64,000 nucleotides of DNA, taken from the NCBI RefSeq assembly GCF_018119405.1, contig NZ_JAGPWC010000011.1, positions 1 to 64,000 on the forward strand, given 5' to 3'. The notes beneath the pieces were generated by a model that worked only from the letters and a program-made list of their open reading frames with translations, made no database searches and was not told the DNA's origin. The stretch comes from Massilia sp. ST3. Lineage in GTDB: Bacteria; Pseudomonadota; Gammaproteobacteria; Burkholderiales; Burkholderiaceae_D. Made by a program: the position numbers and the translations under genes. Below, piece by piece: positions 1 to 9,610 of the stretch; the first letter of the stretch is position 1; every line of letters starts with the position of its first letter.

Positions 1-1
1 G

Positions 2-2518
2 TCCGACAGCGCCGCCGCGCCGTCGAGCTACCGCGTGCGCCCGGGCGACACCCTGGGCCGCATCGCGACCAGATTGAAACCGGCCGACATCTCGCTCGAC
101 ATGATGCTCGTGGCGCTGTACCGCGCCAACCCGGACGCCTTCATCGGCAACAACATGAACCGCCTGAAGTCGGGCCAGATCCTGAGCGTGCCGGACAACC
201 AGGCCATCCGCGGCACCGGCGAGGGCGAGGCGCGCGGCGTGGTCGTGGCCCATGCGGCCGACTTCAACGCCTACCGCAACAAGCTCGCTGGCCAGGTCGA
301 GACCGCGGCCCCGAGCCGCGCGCCGCAGGCCGGCCAGAGCGCCACCGGCAAGGTCACCGCCAAGGTCGAGGAACGCCCGACCGCCGCCAACGAATCGCAA
401 GACCAGCTGCGCCTGTCGAAGGCCGTGCCGGGCGCCAAGGGCGGCCCGCAGGGCGCCACCGCCAGCGTCGAAGACACCATCGCCAAGCAGAAGGAACTGG
501 ACCAGGCCCAGGCCCGCGTCAAGGAGCTCGAGAAGAACGTCAACGAGCTCGAGGACCTGATGACCGTGAAGAGCCGCCCGGGCAGCGAAGCGCAAGGCGC
601 CGCCGCCGGCGCCGCTGCCGGCGCCGCTGCCGGCGCTGCCGCGGGCAAGCTGGCCACCAAGGATGGCGAACAGGCCCCGGCCAGGAAGCCGGCCGCCAAG
701 CCGAAGGCCAAAAAGCCGGTGAAGGAAGAGCCGACCCTGGCCGACAAGCTGATGGACAACATCGTCTACATCGGCGCCGGCGCCGCCGTGCTGCTGCTGG
801 CGGGCCTCGGCCTGTCGCAGCGCCGCAAGCGCAAACCAGCCCCGGACAAGGTGACCATCACCGAACCTTCGGTACTGGGCGTGCCGGCCCAGGCCGCGCA
901 CTCGCTGTTCGCCGAAACCGGCGGCCAGAGCGTGGACACCAACAACAGCGTCTTCAATTCCAGCTTCGCACCTTCGGCCAGCCAGCTCGACACCAACGAG
1001 GTCGATCCGGTCGCGGAAGCCGACGTCTACATTGCCTATGGCCGCGACGCCCAGGCCGAGGAAATCCTGAAGGAAGCGCTGCGCGTGCATCCGGAGCGCC
1101 ACGCAGTGCGCCTCAAGCTGCTCGAGATCTACGCCGCCCGCAAGGACCTGCGCGCCTTCGAAGCCCAGGCCACCGAGCTGCAGGGCCTGACGCGCGGGCA
1201 GGGCGACGAGTGGGCGCAAGCCGCCGCGCTCGGCCTCTCGATCGATCCGCTGAACCCGCTGTATGCGGGCGCTTCGCCGGTGGCGCCGCCGTCGCCGCCG
1301 TCGCCACAGGAACGAACCCAGCAAACCCTGCTGTCGCAGCAGCTCGAAGACGCCTTCCGCGGCGGCGCCCCGGCGGCCGCGGCGCTGGGTGCGGGCGCGG
1401 CGGCCGGCGTGATGCTCGACAAGGACGCGGACGCCGACCGCACCGCGGTGCCTGCGGCCGACGCCGACGCCACGGCGCGCACCGACGACAGCGCGCTCGA
1501 CTTCGACTTGGGCGGCCTGACCTTCGAGCCGGTGGGCAGCGGCGATGCGATCGCCATGCCGGGCCCGGACGGCAAGGCCGGGACCGACACCGATGCGACC
1601 GCTGTGCCTGGCTTCGACTTCAGCCTCGACCCGATCGAGCCGGCCACCGCGGCCGCAGTCCCTGCTGCCGCCGAGAACACCGCCACGGACGACGCATTCG
1701 ACCTGTCCTTCGACATGAACTTCGACCAGCCGGCCACGGCGCAGCCTGCGCAAGCGGCGGCGGCGATCGAGGAAGAGGACGAGGACTTCACCCTTGACCT
1801 GAGCCCGCAGGCCGCCCAGCCGCTGCCGGTGGACCACACGGTCGACATGCAGGGCCTGGCCAAGGAATTCGACGGCCTGCCGTCGCTGCCGGCCCTGGCC
1901 GTGGAAGCGCCCGCCGCCAAGGCGGATGAGATGAACGACCCGCTGTTCGACCTGGACAGCATGGACTTCGGCGCGCCGGCCGCGGCCAGCGCTCCGGCAC
2001 CGGGAGAAGCGCCGGCGATCCGCCCGGCGGCCGACACGGCGGCCGCGTCGGCGTCGGAAGATCCGCTGTTCGATCTCGACACCATGGACTTCGGCCTGCC
2101 CGAGACCCCGGCCGCGCCTGTCGCCGCGCAGGACCAGGCGCTTGAAGACGACCCGTTCGCGCTGCCGGACGTGCCGGCCGCCGCGCCCGCCGAGGCCGCG
2201 ACCCCGTCGCCGGGCGTGCCGCTCGAGCCGAGCTTCGACCTGGCCGACTTCGACCTCGAGCTGCCGGGCGCCGTTCCCGCGAACGCCTCCGCCGTGCAGC
2301 AGTTCGACGCCGCCGAGATCGCCGACGTGACCGAAATGAACCAGGTGGCCGAGCTGTCGCCCGAGCACATGGAAATGGAAACCAAGCTGGACCTCGCCAT
2401 CGCCTACCAGGAGATCGGCGACAAGGAGGGCGCACGCGAATTGCTGGATGAAGTCATCAAGGGTGGCAGCAGCGAACAGGTGAGCAAGGCCAGCGCGATG
2501 CGCGAGCTGCTCGCGTGA
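2..2518 (+). CDS. fimV: FimV/HubP-type polar hub protein, 5' end outside window
   Basis: Inner-membrane polar organiser of the FimV/HubP/TspA family, which in other bacteria binds peptidoglycan and supports type IV pilus function and polar localisation. The frame is open from base 2, so the start codon and signal peptide lie upstream. Visible parts in order: a LysM-like segment at the extreme N-terminus (YRVRPGDTLGRIA), a coiled-coil/Ala-Lys-rich stretch, one membrane segment near codons 251-270 followed by a basic RRKRK stop-transfer, and a long acidic cytoplasmic region with near-repeats of DPLFDLDSMDFG and DPLFDLDTMDFG. A TPR-like FimV C-terminal domain ends it (LDLAIAYQEIGDKEGARELL). The stop overlaps the GTG of truA by 4 nt, implying coupled translation. 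The family call is secure; the exact role here is inferred. Confidence 0.93.
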   Translation, partial: SDSAAAPSSYRVRPGDTLGRIATRLKPADISLDMMLVALYRANPDAFIGNNMNRLKSGQILSVPDNQAIRGTGEGEARGVVVAHAADFNAYRNKLAGQVETAAPSRAPQAGQSATGKVTAKVEERPTAANESQDQLRLSKAVPGAKGGPQGATASVEDTIAKQKELDQAQARVKELEKNVNELEDLMTVKSRPGSEAQGAAAGAAAGAAAGAAAGKLATKDGEQAPARKPAAKPKAKKPVKEEPTLADKLMDNIVYIGAGAAVLLLAGLGLSQRRKRKPAPDKVTITEPSVLGVPAQAAHSLFAETGGQSVDTNNSVFNSSFAPSASQLDTNEVDPVAEADVYIAYGRDAQAEEILKEALRVHPERHAVRLKLLEIYAARKDLRAFEAQATELQGLTRGQGDEWAQAAALGLSIDPLNPLYAGASPVAPPSPPSPQERTQQTLLSQQLEDAFRGGAPAAAALGAGAAAGVMLDKDADADRTAVPAADADATARTDDSALDFDLGGLTFEPVGSGDAIAMPGPDGKAGTDTDATAVPGFDFSLDPIEPATAAAVPAAAENTATDDAFDLSFDMNFDQPATAQPAQAAAAIEEEDEDFTLDLSPQAAQPLPVDHTVDMQGLAKEFDGLPSLPALAVEAPAAKADEMNDPLFDLDSMDFGAPAAASAPAPGEAPAIRPAADTAAASASEDPLFDLDTMDFGLPETPAAPVAAQDQALEDDPFALPDVPAAAPAEAATPSPGVPLEPSFDLADFDLELPGAVPANASAVQQFDAAEIADVTEMNQVAELSPEHMEMETKLDLAIAYQEIGDKEGARELLDEVIKGGSSEQVSKASAMRELLA

Positions 2519-3315
2519 GGCGGATCGCACTCGGAGTCCAGTACGTCGGCACTGGCTGGAACGGCTACCAGAAGCAGCCCGCGCGCAACACGGTCCAGGA
2601 CCAGCTCGAGATCGCCCTCGAGAAGTTCGCGACCGTCCCCCTGCACACCACCTGCGCCGGCCGCACCGACGCCGGAGTCCATGCGATCGAGCAGGTGGTC
2701 CATTTCGACACGGAGCTCGACCGTCCGGCCCAGTCCTGGGTGCGCGGCGTGAACGCCTTCCTGCCCGACACCATCGTGGTGCGCTGGGCCCACGAGGTGG
2801 CGCCGGATGCGGAAGGGCAGGACTTCCACGCGCGCTTCTCGGCGCGCTCGCGCACCTACCACTACGTGCTCTACAACCACCCCAACCCGTCCGCGCTGCT
2901 GGCCGACCGGGCGGGCTGGGTGTTCCGCCCGCTCGACGTGGAGCGCATGCGCGAAGCCGGGCAGTACCTGATCGGCACCCACGATTTCTCGGCCTTCCGG
3001 GCCTCGGGCTGCCAGGCCAACACGCCGGTGAAGGACATGCACGAGGTCAGCATCAAGCGCCACGGCGACATCATCGTGTTCACCGTGCGCGCCAGCGCCT
3101 TCCTGCACCACATGGTGCGCAATATCGTCGGTTCGCTCATCTACGTGGGCACGGGCCGTAACGAGCCGTCCTGGATGGGCGAGGTGCTGGCAAGCCGCTC
3201 GCGCGACGTCGCGGCCCCGACTTTCATGCCGGACGGCCTGTACTTCGCCAGGATCGAGTACGATCCCAAGTGGGGGCTGCCGCAGGAAGACGCGCCGCCC
3301 CTGCCTTGGCTCTAA
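2515..3315 (+). CDS. truA: tRNA pseudouridine(38-40) synthase TruA
   Basis: Makes pseudouridine at positions 38-40 of the tRNA anticodon arm. The 266-residue length fits the family. The catalytic aspartate is Asp52 in the motif CAGRTDAGVHA. The C-terminal half carries the expected SAFLHHMVRNIVG motif. The start is a GTG that overlaps the fimV stop (GTGA). No separate Shine-Dalgarno is needed if translation is coupled. The usual N-terminal YDG-x2-xGWQ motif reads YVG-TGW-NGYQ here, a mild deviation that does not touch the catalytic residue. fimV-truA-trpF is the standard order in Burkholderiales. Confidence 0.96.
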   Translation: MRRIALGVQYVGTGWNGYQKQPARNTVQDQLEIALEKFATVPLHTTCAGRTDAGVHAIEQVVHFDTELDRPAQSWVRGVNAFLPDTIVVRWAHEVAPDAEGQDFHARFSARSRTYHYVLYNHPNPSALLADRAGWVFRPLDVERMREAGQYLIGTHDFSAFRASGCQANTPVKDMHEVSIKRHGDIIVFTVRASAFLHHMVRNIVGSLIYVGTGRNEPSWMGEVLASRSRDVAAPTFMPDGLYFARIEYDPKWGLPQEDAPPLPWL

Positions 3316-3324
3316 GGACGAGTT

Positions 3325-4017
3325 ATGCAACGCACCCGCATCAAGATCTGCGGCATCACCCGCGAGCAGGACCTGCGCGCGGCGGTCGATGCCGGCGCCG
3401 ACGCCCTCGGTTTCGTGTTCTATTCCAAGAGCCCGCGCTATGTCACGCCCGCGCGCGCGGCCGAGCTGTGCGCGGGGCTGCCGCCTTTCGTAGGGGCGGT
3501 GGCGCTGTTCGTCAATCCGTCCCTGGAAGAGGTGCGCGCGGTGGCCGAGGCGATGCCCCTGTCGCTGATCCAGTTCCACGGCGACGAAACGGACGAGCAG
3601 TGCGCGGCCATTGCCGCGGCGGTGGGCCGGCCCTATGTGCGGGCCTTCCGCGTAAAACCGGACACGGCGCCCGCCGCTTTGCTAGAATGGGAAGCTGCAA
3701 ACCGCGCTGCCAGTCCCTGGTTCTCGGGCGTCCTGCTCGACACCTACGTGGACGCCTACGGCGGCGCAGGAAAGGTCTTCGATTGGTCTCTTATTCCAAA
3801 AGAGCTCGCGCCTCGGGTCGTTTTGAGTGGTGGCTTGAGCGTACACAACGCGACTGACGCGGTGGTACGTGTTCGTCCCTTCGCCGTCGACGTCAGCAGT
3901 GGCGTCGAGGAGGGCAAGGGAATCAAGGACGCCCGCAAGATCGCCGGCTTTATCGCCGCGGTGCGGGCTGCCGATGCCACCACCTCTAGTGAGTCCAGCC
4001 ATGAAAGAAGTTCCTAG
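3325..4017 (+). CDS. trpF: Phosphoribosylanthranilate isomerase TrpF
   Basis: Converts N-(5-phosphoribosyl)anthranilate to the carboxyphenylamino-deoxyribulose phosphate in tryptophan synthesis; a cytoplasmic TIM barrel. The catalytic cysteine sits in the N-terminal [10 protein letters not shown] motif, and the catalytic aspartate in [13 protein letters not shown] near residue 137. The phosphate-binding SGGLSVHNA motif is present. A GGACGAG Shine-Dalgarno-like stretch precedes the ATG. The 3' end overlaps the trpB start by 17 nt, so trpF and trpB are translationally linked. Confidence 0.96.
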   Translation: MQRTRIKICGITREQDLRAAVDAGADALGFVFYSKSPRYVTPARAAELCAGLPPFVGAVALFVNPSLEEVRAVAEAMPLSLIQFHGDETDEQCAAIAAAVGRPYVRAFRVKPDTAPAALLEWEAANRAASPWFSGVLLDTYVDAYGGAGKVFDWSLIPKELAPRVVLSGGLSVHNATDAVVRVRPFAVDVSSGVEEGKGIKDARKIAGFIAAVRAADATTSSESSHERSS

Positions 4018-5245
4018 CCGCGGCGCCGCCGCACTGTTCAAGACCCCCGATTACCCGCTGCCAGACGCAGCCGGCCACTTCGGCCCCTACGGCGGCAGCT
4101 TCGTCGCCGAAACCCTGTCGCACGCGCTGGCCGAGCTGAACGAGGCCTATGCCCGCTACGCGGCCGATCCGATCTTCCTCGAGGAATTCCGCTACGAGCT
4201 GGCCCACTTCGTCGGCCGTCCGTCGCCCGTGTACCACGCTCGCCGCTGGTCCGAGCTCGCCGGCGGCGCACAGCTCTACTTCAAGCGCGAGGACCTGAAC
4301 CACACCGGCGCGCACAAGATCAACAACGTGATCGGCCAGGCCCTGCTGGCGCGCCGCATGGGCAAGCAGCGCATCATCGCCGAAACCGGCGCCGGCCAGC
4401 ACGGCGTCGCCACCGCCACCATCTGCGCCCGCTTCGGCCTGGAATGCGTGGTCTACATGGGCGCCGAGGACGTCAAGCGCCAGGCCCAGAACGTCTACCG
4501 CATGAAGCTCCTCGGTGCGACCGTGGTGCCGGTGGAGTCGGGCTCCAAGACCCTCAAGGACGCGCTCAACGAAGCGATGCGCGACTGGGTCACCAACATC
4601 GAAAACACCTTCTACATCATCGGTACCGTGGCCGGCCCGCACCCGTATCCGATGATGGTGCGCGACTTCCAGTCGGTGATCGGCGAGGAATGCCGCGTGC
4701 AGATGCCGCAGATGACGGGGCGCCAGCCGGACTACGTGGTCGCCTGCATCGGCGGCGGCTCGAATGCGATGGGCATCTTCTACCCCTACATCGGCGAGCC
4801 GGGCGTGCAGCTGGTGGGCGTCGAGGCGGCCGGCGAAGGGCTGGACTCGGGCAAGCATGCGGCGTCCTTGACGGCCGGTTTCCCGGGCGTGCTGCACGGC
4901 AACCGCACCTACCTGCTGCAGGACGAGAACGGCCAGATCATCGAGACCCACTCGGTGTCGGCGGGCCTGGATTATCCGGGCGTGGGTCCGGAACACGCGT
5001 GGCTGAAGGATTCTGCGCGCGCGCAGTACGTCTCGATTACGGACGAGGAAGCGCTGCAGGCTTTCCACGACTGCTGCCGCATCGAAGGCATCATTCCGGC
5101 GCTGGAGTCCTCGCACGCGATCGCCTACGGTGTCAAGCTGGCGGCGACCCTGCCGAAGGACAAGCTCATCCTGGTCAACCTGTCGGGCCGCGGCGACAAG
5201 GACATGCACACGGTGGCGGCGCGTATGGGACTGGATTTCAGCTGA
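4001..5245 (+). CDS. trpB: Tryptophan synthase beta chain TrpB
   Basis: Condenses indole with serine in the PLP-dependent last step of tryptophan synthesis; partner of TrpA. 414 residues, normal length. The PLP lysine lies in the [13 protein letters not shown] motif, and the glycine-rich phosphate loop in [10 protein letters not shown]. The open frame extends upstream to 3869, but the ATG at 4001 gives the family-typical start (MKEVPSRG, then [12 protein letters not shown]), so the upstream part is treated as trpF sequence in another frame. A 49-nt gap separates it from trpA. Confidence 0.97.
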   Translation: MKEVPSRGAAALFKTPDYPLPDAAGHFGPYGGSFVAETLSHALAELNEAYARYAADPIFLEEFRYELAHFVGRPSPVYHARRWSELAGGAQLYFKREDLNHTGAHKINNVIGQALLARRMGKQRIIAETGAGQHGVATATICARFGLECVVYMGAEDVKRQAQNVYRMKLLGATVVPVESGSKTLKDALNEAMRDWVTNIENTFYIIGTVAGPHPYPMMVRDFQSVIGEECRVQMPQMTGRQPDYVVACIGGGSNAMGIFYPYIGEPGVQLVGVEAAGEGLDSGKHAASLTAGFPGVLHGNRTYLLQDENGQIIETHSVSAGLDYPGVGPEHAWLKDSARAQYVSITDEEALQAFHDCCRIEGIIPALESSHAIAYGVKLAATLPKDKLILVNLSGRGDKDMHTVAARMGLDFS

Positions 5246-5294
5246 AGGCTGCATCCCACCCATTCGTGAACGTCATTCAAATAGGAAGAACAGC

Positions 5295-6095
5295 ATGTCC
5301 CGCATCGAACAAAGCTTCAACGCGCTCAAGGCGCAGAACAAGACCGGCCTGGTCACCTTCATCACCGCGGGTGACCCGGGCCCCGAACTTACCGTCCCCC
5401 TGATGCATGCCCTGGTCGAGGGCGGCGCCGACGTCCTGGAACTCGGCGTGCCGTTTTCCGATCCGATGGCCGAGGGACCGGTGATCCAGCGCGCCTGCGA
5501 GCGCGCGCTCAAGTTCAATATCGGCCTGAAGGACGTCTTCGGCTTCGTGCGCGAATTCCGCAAGAACGACCAGACGACGCCCGTGGTCCTGATGGGCTAT
5601 GCCAATCCGATCGAGCGCATCGGCCCCGACAACTTCATTCGCTGCGCGAAGGAAGCCGGCGCCGACGGCGCCATCGTGGTGGACTACCCGCCGGAAGAGT
5701 GCGCCGCATTCGCCGACGCCATGCGCGAGAACGGCCTCGACCTGATCTTCCTGCTGGCGCCCACCTCGACGGTCGAGCGGGTCAAGCAGGTGGCGCGCTA
5801 CGGCAGCGGTTTCAGCTACTACGTCTCGCTGAAGGGCGTGACCGGCGCCGGCAGCATCGACACGGCCGACGTGGCGCGCCGCGTAAGCGCGATCCGCGAG
5901 CACGTCAAGCTGCCGATCGGCGTCGGCTTCGGCATCCGCGACGGCGCCACGGCGAAGGCGGTGGCCGAGGTGGCGGATGCGGTCGTGATCGGCAGCCGCA
6001 TCATCCAGGAGCTGGAAAACACGCCCCGGGAAAACGCCGTCGACGCCGTCCGCAGCTTCACCGCCGGCATCCGCAGCGCCCTCGACGCTCGCTAA
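5295..6095 (+). CDS. trpA: Tryptophan synthase alpha chain TrpA, with Glu in place of catalytic Asp60
   Basis: Cleaves indole-3-glycerol phosphate to indole and glyceraldehyde 3-phosphate. 266 residues; an AGGAAGA Shine-Dalgarno precedes the ATG, which gives the usual MSRI start. The open frame runs further upstream to 5130 but that part lies over trpB. Numbering matches Salmonella/E. coli TrpA without gaps in this region: catalytic Glu49 is present (LELGVPF), but position 60, aspartate in the classical enzymes (FSDPLADGP), is glutamate here (FSDPMAEGP; codon GAG). Everything else, including the GVTGAGS loop and GFGIRDG motif, looks intact. The protein is probably functional, but the substitution touches one of the two acid/base residues. 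Confidence 0.95.
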   Translation: MSRIEQSFNALKAQNKTGLVTFITAGDPGPELTVPLMHALVEGGADVLELGVPFSDPMAEGPVIQRACERALKFNIGLKDVFGFVREFRKNDQTTPVVLMGYANPIERIGPDNFIRCAKEAGADGAIVVDYPPEECAAFADAMRENGLDLIFLLAPTSTVERVKQVARYGSGFSYYVSLKGVTGAGSIDTADVARRVSAIREHVKLPIGVGFGIRDGATAKAVAEVADAVVIGSRIIQELENTPRENAVDAVRSFTAGIRSALDAR

Positions 6096-6122
6096 TCTCC
6101 CCCGGGCAATAGCCCAATAATG

Positions 6123-6184
6123 AGGGTCAGAGTCGAATTGCTGGGAAATTCCCTAAAGTTGTCAAACAATTCGACTCTGACCCT
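6123..6184. repeat. Palindromic element, copy 1 of a tandem pair
   Basis: An 18-bp perfect inverted repeat (arms 6123-6140 and 6167-6184; left arm AGGGTCAGAGTCGAATTG) around a 26-nt loop. The stretch 6096-6413 between trpA and accD contains no gene; it holds this palindrome and its second copy, and is more AT-rich than its surroundings. The arm resembles palindromes associated with REP-type (RAYT) transposases in proteobacteria; that link is from memory and no such transposase is in the window. Confidence 0.8.
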
Positions 6185-6218
6185 AATTTGTTGTTTGAAG
6201 AATAACTTCTCGGCAATT

Positions 6219-6280
6219 AGGGTCAGAGTCGAATTGTTGGGAAATTATCAAAAGTTGACAAAGAATTCGACTCTGACCCT
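6219..6280. repeat. Palindromic element, copy 2 of a tandem pair
   Basis: Second 62-bp copy, exactly 96 bp downstream of the first, in the same orientation. The arms (6219-6235 and 6264-6280) are 17 bp and perfect; the outermost loop base pair differs from copy 1. The loop keeps the GGGAAATT and AAGTTG words of copy 1 but has diverged in between. It could form a hairpin in the trpA-accD intergenic RNA. Confidence 0.8.
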
Positions 6281-6347
6281 CGTTCTCGCAGTCGAATAGA
6301 GAAGGGTGGAGTGGCTTGTTAAAGTGATAATTGTCGGCTTGCTACGA

Positions 6348-6377
6348 TTCGACAAGCCGGGCCTGAGCGGCTACACT
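6348..6377 (+). promoter_or_regulatory. Candidate sigma70 promoter of accD
   Basis: TTCGAC at 6348-6353 and TACACT at 6372-6377, separated by 18 nt, 37 nt before the accD ATG. The same TACACT-plus-purine/C context recurs before the aldehyde dehydrogenase near 55520. Suggested by sequence only. Confidence 0.4.
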
Positions 6378-6413
6378 ACCGCCACCTGAAAGATTTGCCG
6401 CAAAGGAGATAAG

Positions 6414-7286
6414 ATGAGTTGGTTGGAAAAACTGCTGCCCCCTCGGATCCAGCGCTCCGATGCCGCCAAGAGCAAGACCATGCCCGAAGGGCTGTGGGTC
6501 AAGTGCCCGTCGTGCGAGTCGGTCCTCTACCGCGCGGACCTCGAGTCCAACCTGCACGTCTGCCCCAAGTGCGACCACCACATGCGCATCCGCGCCCGCG
6601 AGCGCCTCGATGGACTGCTCGACGAAGGCGGCCGCTATGAGATCGGCCAGGAAGCCCTGCCGGTCGATACCCTGAAGTTCAAGGATTCCAAGAAGTACCC
6701 GGACCGCCTCAAGCAGGCGATGGACGCCACCGGCGAAACCGACGCCCTCATCGTGCAGGGCGGCTCGATCATGAGCCTGCCGGTCGTCGTGGCCTGCTTC
6801 GAGTTCGAATTCATGGGCGGTTCCATGGGCTCGGTCGTCGGCGAACGCTTCGCCCGCGGTGCGCAGGTGGCCCTGGAGCAGAAGGTCCCCTTCATCTGCA
6901 TTACCGCCACCGGGGGCGCACGCATGCAGGAAGGCTTGCTGTCGCTGATGCAGATGGCCAAGACCACCGCCATGCTGACCAAGCTGTCGGAAAAGAAGCT
7001 CCCCTTCATTAGCGTCCTGACCGACCCGACCATGGGCGGCGTCTCGGCTTCCTTCGCCTTCATGGGCGACGTCGTGATCGCCGAACCGAAGGCCCTGATC
7101 GGCTTTGCCGGCCCGCGCGTGATCGAGAACACCGTGCGCGAAAAGCTGCCGGAAGGCTTCCAGCGCGCCGAGTTCCTGGTCCAGAAAGGCGCCGTCGACA
7201 TGATCGTCGACCGCCGCAAGATGCGCGAGGAAATCGCACGCCTGCTGGCCCTGCTGCAGAACCAGGCTGCCGAAGTTCTGGCCTGA
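6414..7286 (+). CDS. accD: Acetyl-CoA carboxylase carboxyltransferase subunit beta AccD
   Basis: With AccA it transfers the carboxyl group from biotin to acetyl-CoA, the first committed step of fatty acid synthesis. 290 residues. The N-terminal zinc ribbon has its four cysteines at 31, 34, 50 and 53 (CPSC and CPKC). The crotonase-type core includes [10 protein letters not shown] and [12 protein letters not shown] strong AAGGAG Shine-Dalgarno lies 8 nt before the ATG. It is separated from trpA by the palindrome-rich spacer, so it probably has its own promoter; folC follows after 73 nt. Confidence 0.97.
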   Translation: MSWLEKLLPPRIQRSDAAKSKTMPEGLWVKCPSCESVLYRADLESNLHVCPKCDHHMRIRARERLDGLLDEGGRYEIGQEALPVDTLKFKDSKKYPDRLKQAMDATGETDALIVQGGSIMSLPVVVACFEFEFMGGSMGSVVGERFARGAQVALEQKVPFICITATGGARMQEGLLSLMQMAKTTAMLTKLSEKKLPFISVLTDPTMGGVSASFAFMGDVVIAEPKALIGFAGPRVIENTVREKLPEGFQRAEFLVQKGAVDMIVDRRKMREEIARLLALLQNQAAEVLA

Positions 7287-7359
7287 TCCATCCCTGGTGC
7301 GGCGCGCCTGAAAACGTGCCGCACCGTGCGCTCCCGCGCACGCCTTCCCAGACGTACAC

Positions 7360-8658
7360 ATGTCCACTCTCCCCACCACCTTGCCCGACTGGCTGGCCCT
7401 GCTCGAGTCGCGCCATGCCGAAACCCATATCGACATGGGCCTCGACCGTGTCCGCGCCGTCAAGGAGCGCATGCAGCTGGCCTTCTCCTGCCCCGTGATC
7501 ATGGTGGCGGGCACCAACGGCAAGGGCTCGACCTGCGCGATGCTCGAAGCCATGCTGCTGCAGTCGGGCTACCGCGTCGGCCTGTACATCAAGCCGCACT
7601 TCCTCGACTTCAACGAGCGCGCCCGCATCAATGGCGAAATGGCCTCGAATGAAGCCCTGGTCGAGGCCTTCAATGCCGTCGAAGCCGTGCGCGGCGAGGT
7701 GTCGCTGACCTATTTCGAATTCACCACCCTGGCCATCATGCATCTGCTTTCAAAAAGCGGCGTGGACGTGGCCATACTGGAAGTCGGCCTGGGCGGCCGC
7801 CTGGACGCGGTCAACGTGGTCGACGCCGACGTCTCCATCGTGACCAGCATCGACATCGACCACACCGCCTACCTGGGCGATACCCGCGAGAAGATCGGCT
7901 TCGAGAAGGCGGGCATCTTCCGTCCGGGCAAAGTGGCGATCTGCAGCGACCCGGTGCCGCCGAGCACCCTGATCGAGCATGCCGAGGACATCAAGGCCGA
8001 CCTCTGGCTGCTGGGCCGCGACTTCAACTACCAGGGCGACCAGCAGCAGTGGAGCTACGGCGGGCGCAGCCAGCGCCGCAATTCGCTGGCCTATCCGGCC
8101 CTGCGCGGCGCCAACCAGCTGCTCAACGCCTCGGCCGCACTGGCCGCGCTCGAAGCCCTGCGCATGCAGCTGCCCTGCGGCGCCCAGGAAGTGCGCGCCG
8201 GCCTGGCGATGGTCGAGCTGCCGGGACGCTTCCAGGTGCTGCCGGGCCGCCCGACCCAGGTGCTGGACGTGGCCCACAACCCGCATGCCGCGGCGACGCT
8301 GGCCCAGAACCTCGGCAACATGGGTTTCCACCGCTTCACCTATGCCGTGTTCGGCATCATGGAAGACAAGGACATCGACGCCGTGATCGCGCCGATGGCC
8401 GGGATCATCGATCACTGGTGCGTGGCCGACCTCGATTCGCCGCGCTCGGCCAAGTCGGCGGAGCTGGCGGAAAAGCTGGCCGCCCTGAAGCCGGCCGGCG
8501 CGAAAGAGGACGATTTTTCGGTCGCCGCCTTCGCCAATCCGGGCGAGGCCTATGCGAATGCCCTCAGCCGCGCAGGGGAGAATGATAGAATTGTGGTCTT
8601 TGGCTCGTTCTACACCGTCGCAGGCGTGATGGCGGCCCGCAAATCCTCTCTTCACTGA
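7360..8658 (+). CDS. folC: Bifunctional folylpolyglutamate synthase / dihydrofolate synthase FolC
   Basis: ATP-dependent ligase of the Mur ligase fold. It adds glutamate to dihydropteroate and extends the polyglutamate tail of folates in the cytosol. 432 residues. The P-loop GTNGKGST is at residues 51-58, the central motif EVGLGGRLDAVN follows, and the C-terminal domain has LDVAHNPHAA. accD-folC-SPOR gene-cvpA-purF is the conserved Burkholderiales/Pseudomonas order, which supports the call and an operon arrangement. Confidence 0.96.
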   Translation: MSTLPTTLPDWLALLESRHAETHIDMGLDRVRAVKERMQLAFSCPVIMVAGTNGKGSTCAMLEAMLLQSGYRVGLYIKPHFLDFNERARINGEMASNEALVEAFNAVEAVRGEVSLTYFEFTTLAIMHLLSKSGVDVAILEVGLGGRLDAVNVVDADVSIVTSIDIDHTAYLGDTREKIGFEKAGIFRPGKVAICSDPVPPSTLIEHAEDIKADLWLLGRDFNYQGDQQQWSYGGRSQRRNSLAYPALRGANQLLNASAALAALEALRMQLPCGAQEVRAGLAMVELPGRFQVLPGRPTQVLDVAHNPHAAATLAQNLGNMGFHRFTYAVFGIMEDKDIDAVIAPMAGIIDHWCVADLDSPRSAKSAELAEKLAALKPAGAKEDDFSVAAFANPGEAYANALSRAGENDRIVVFGSFYTVAGVMAARKSSLH

Positions 8659-8672
8659 TCGACTGAAAACGC

Positions 8673-9593
8673 ATGGGCTTGTTCTCGTTCGGCAATAAAA
8701 ACAAGCAAGAAACTGTCCGGGACAGCGGCCATTTCGTCAAGGATGACGATGCCGCGATTGGCGAGCGCGCCCGCTCCAAGCGCGCCTCGCACGCAGGAGA
8801 GGGCGCGCGGCGCGGCCGCGGTCCCGATCCGATACTGCCCGAAAAGAAACGCGCGCGCCGCCGCCTGGTCGGCGCCATCGCCCTGGCCCTGGCGGCCGCG
8901 GTCGGCCTGCCGATGCTGCTCGACTCCGAGCCCAAGCCGCTGGCCGGCGACATCGCCATCCACATTCCGTCCAAGGAAAAGGCCGCGCCGCTGCCGGTGC
9001 CGGCCGAGCCTGCTTCAACGGCGCCGGTATCCGCTTCCGAAAGCGTGGACAGCGACGAAGAGATCGTCGATGTCCCGTCCGACACGCCGCCCGCCGCCCC
9101 GTCCGCGCCGAAGGCCGCGCCCGCCAGCGTCGAGCCGCCGCCGGTGCGCACCGTCGAGACCGCCAAGCCGGATGCACCGAAGCCCGAGCCCAAGCCCGAG
9201 GCCGTGAAACCCGAGCCGGCGCGCAAGCCCGAGCCGGAAAAACGCGAACCCGAGAAGAAGCCCGCCAAGCAGGCCGAGCCCAAGACGGCTGAAAAAGCCG
9301 AGAAACCGCGCGCCGACGAGAGCGCCCGCGCCATGGCCATCCTGGAAGACAAGCCAGTGGTCAAGGCCGAAGGCCCGGCGCCACGCTACGTGGTGCAGGT
9401 CGCCGCGCTGGCCAGCCAGGAAAAGGCCGCCGAACTGCAAAGCCGCCTGCGCGCGGCCGGGGTCTCGTCCTTCACCCAGAAGTCCGGCGACCTGATCCGT
9501 GTGCGCGTCGGCCCGTTCAGCAAGGAAGAAGCGGAAAAAGTCCGCGCCAAACTGGGAAGCATCGGCCTGTCGGGCACGATGGTGCCGCTCTGA
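8673..9593 (+). CDS. SPOR-domain cell-division protein, DedD type
   Basis: Single-pass inner-membrane protein expected to bind denuded septal peptidoglycan. 306 residues: a short charged cytoplasmic N-terminus, one membrane segment at about residues 66-87 after a basic KKRARRR cluster, a long Pro/Glu/Lys-rich linker at about 130-220 (many PEP and KPE words), and a C-terminal SPOR domain from about residue 228 (YVVQVAALASQEKA to GTMVPL). It sits 14 nt after folC and 17 nt before cvpA, the usual dedD position. The domain call is firm; the gene symbol is left open because linker and N-terminus are not conserved. Confidence 0.9.
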   Translation: MGLFSFGNKNKQETVRDSGHFVKDDDAAIGERARSKRASHAGEGARRGRGPDPILPEKKRARRRLVGAIALALAAAVGLPMLLDSEPKPLAGDIAIHIPSKEKAAPLPVPAEPASTAPVSASESVDSDEEIVDVPSDTPPAAPSAPKAAPASVEPPPVRTVETAKPDAPKPEPKPEAVKPEPARKPEPEKREPEKKPAKQAEPKTAEKAEKPRADESARAMAILEDKPVVKAEGPAPRYVVQVAALASQEKAAELQSRLRAAGVSSFTQKSGDLIRVRVGPFSKEEAEKVRAKLGSIGLSGTMVPL

Positions 9594-9610
9594 GACAGGG
9601 TTGAGCAGGC

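Noticed and set aside
596..650. Possible short tandem repeat in fimV (GCCGCCGGC words).
   Set aside because: It encodes an Ala/Gly linker within a normally variable part of FimV; no phase-variation signature, as the repeat is irregular and in frame.
3869..4000. N-terminal extension of trpB by 44 codons.
   Set aside because: The extension lies in trpF coding DNA in another frame, and the ATG at 4001 gives the family-typical start.
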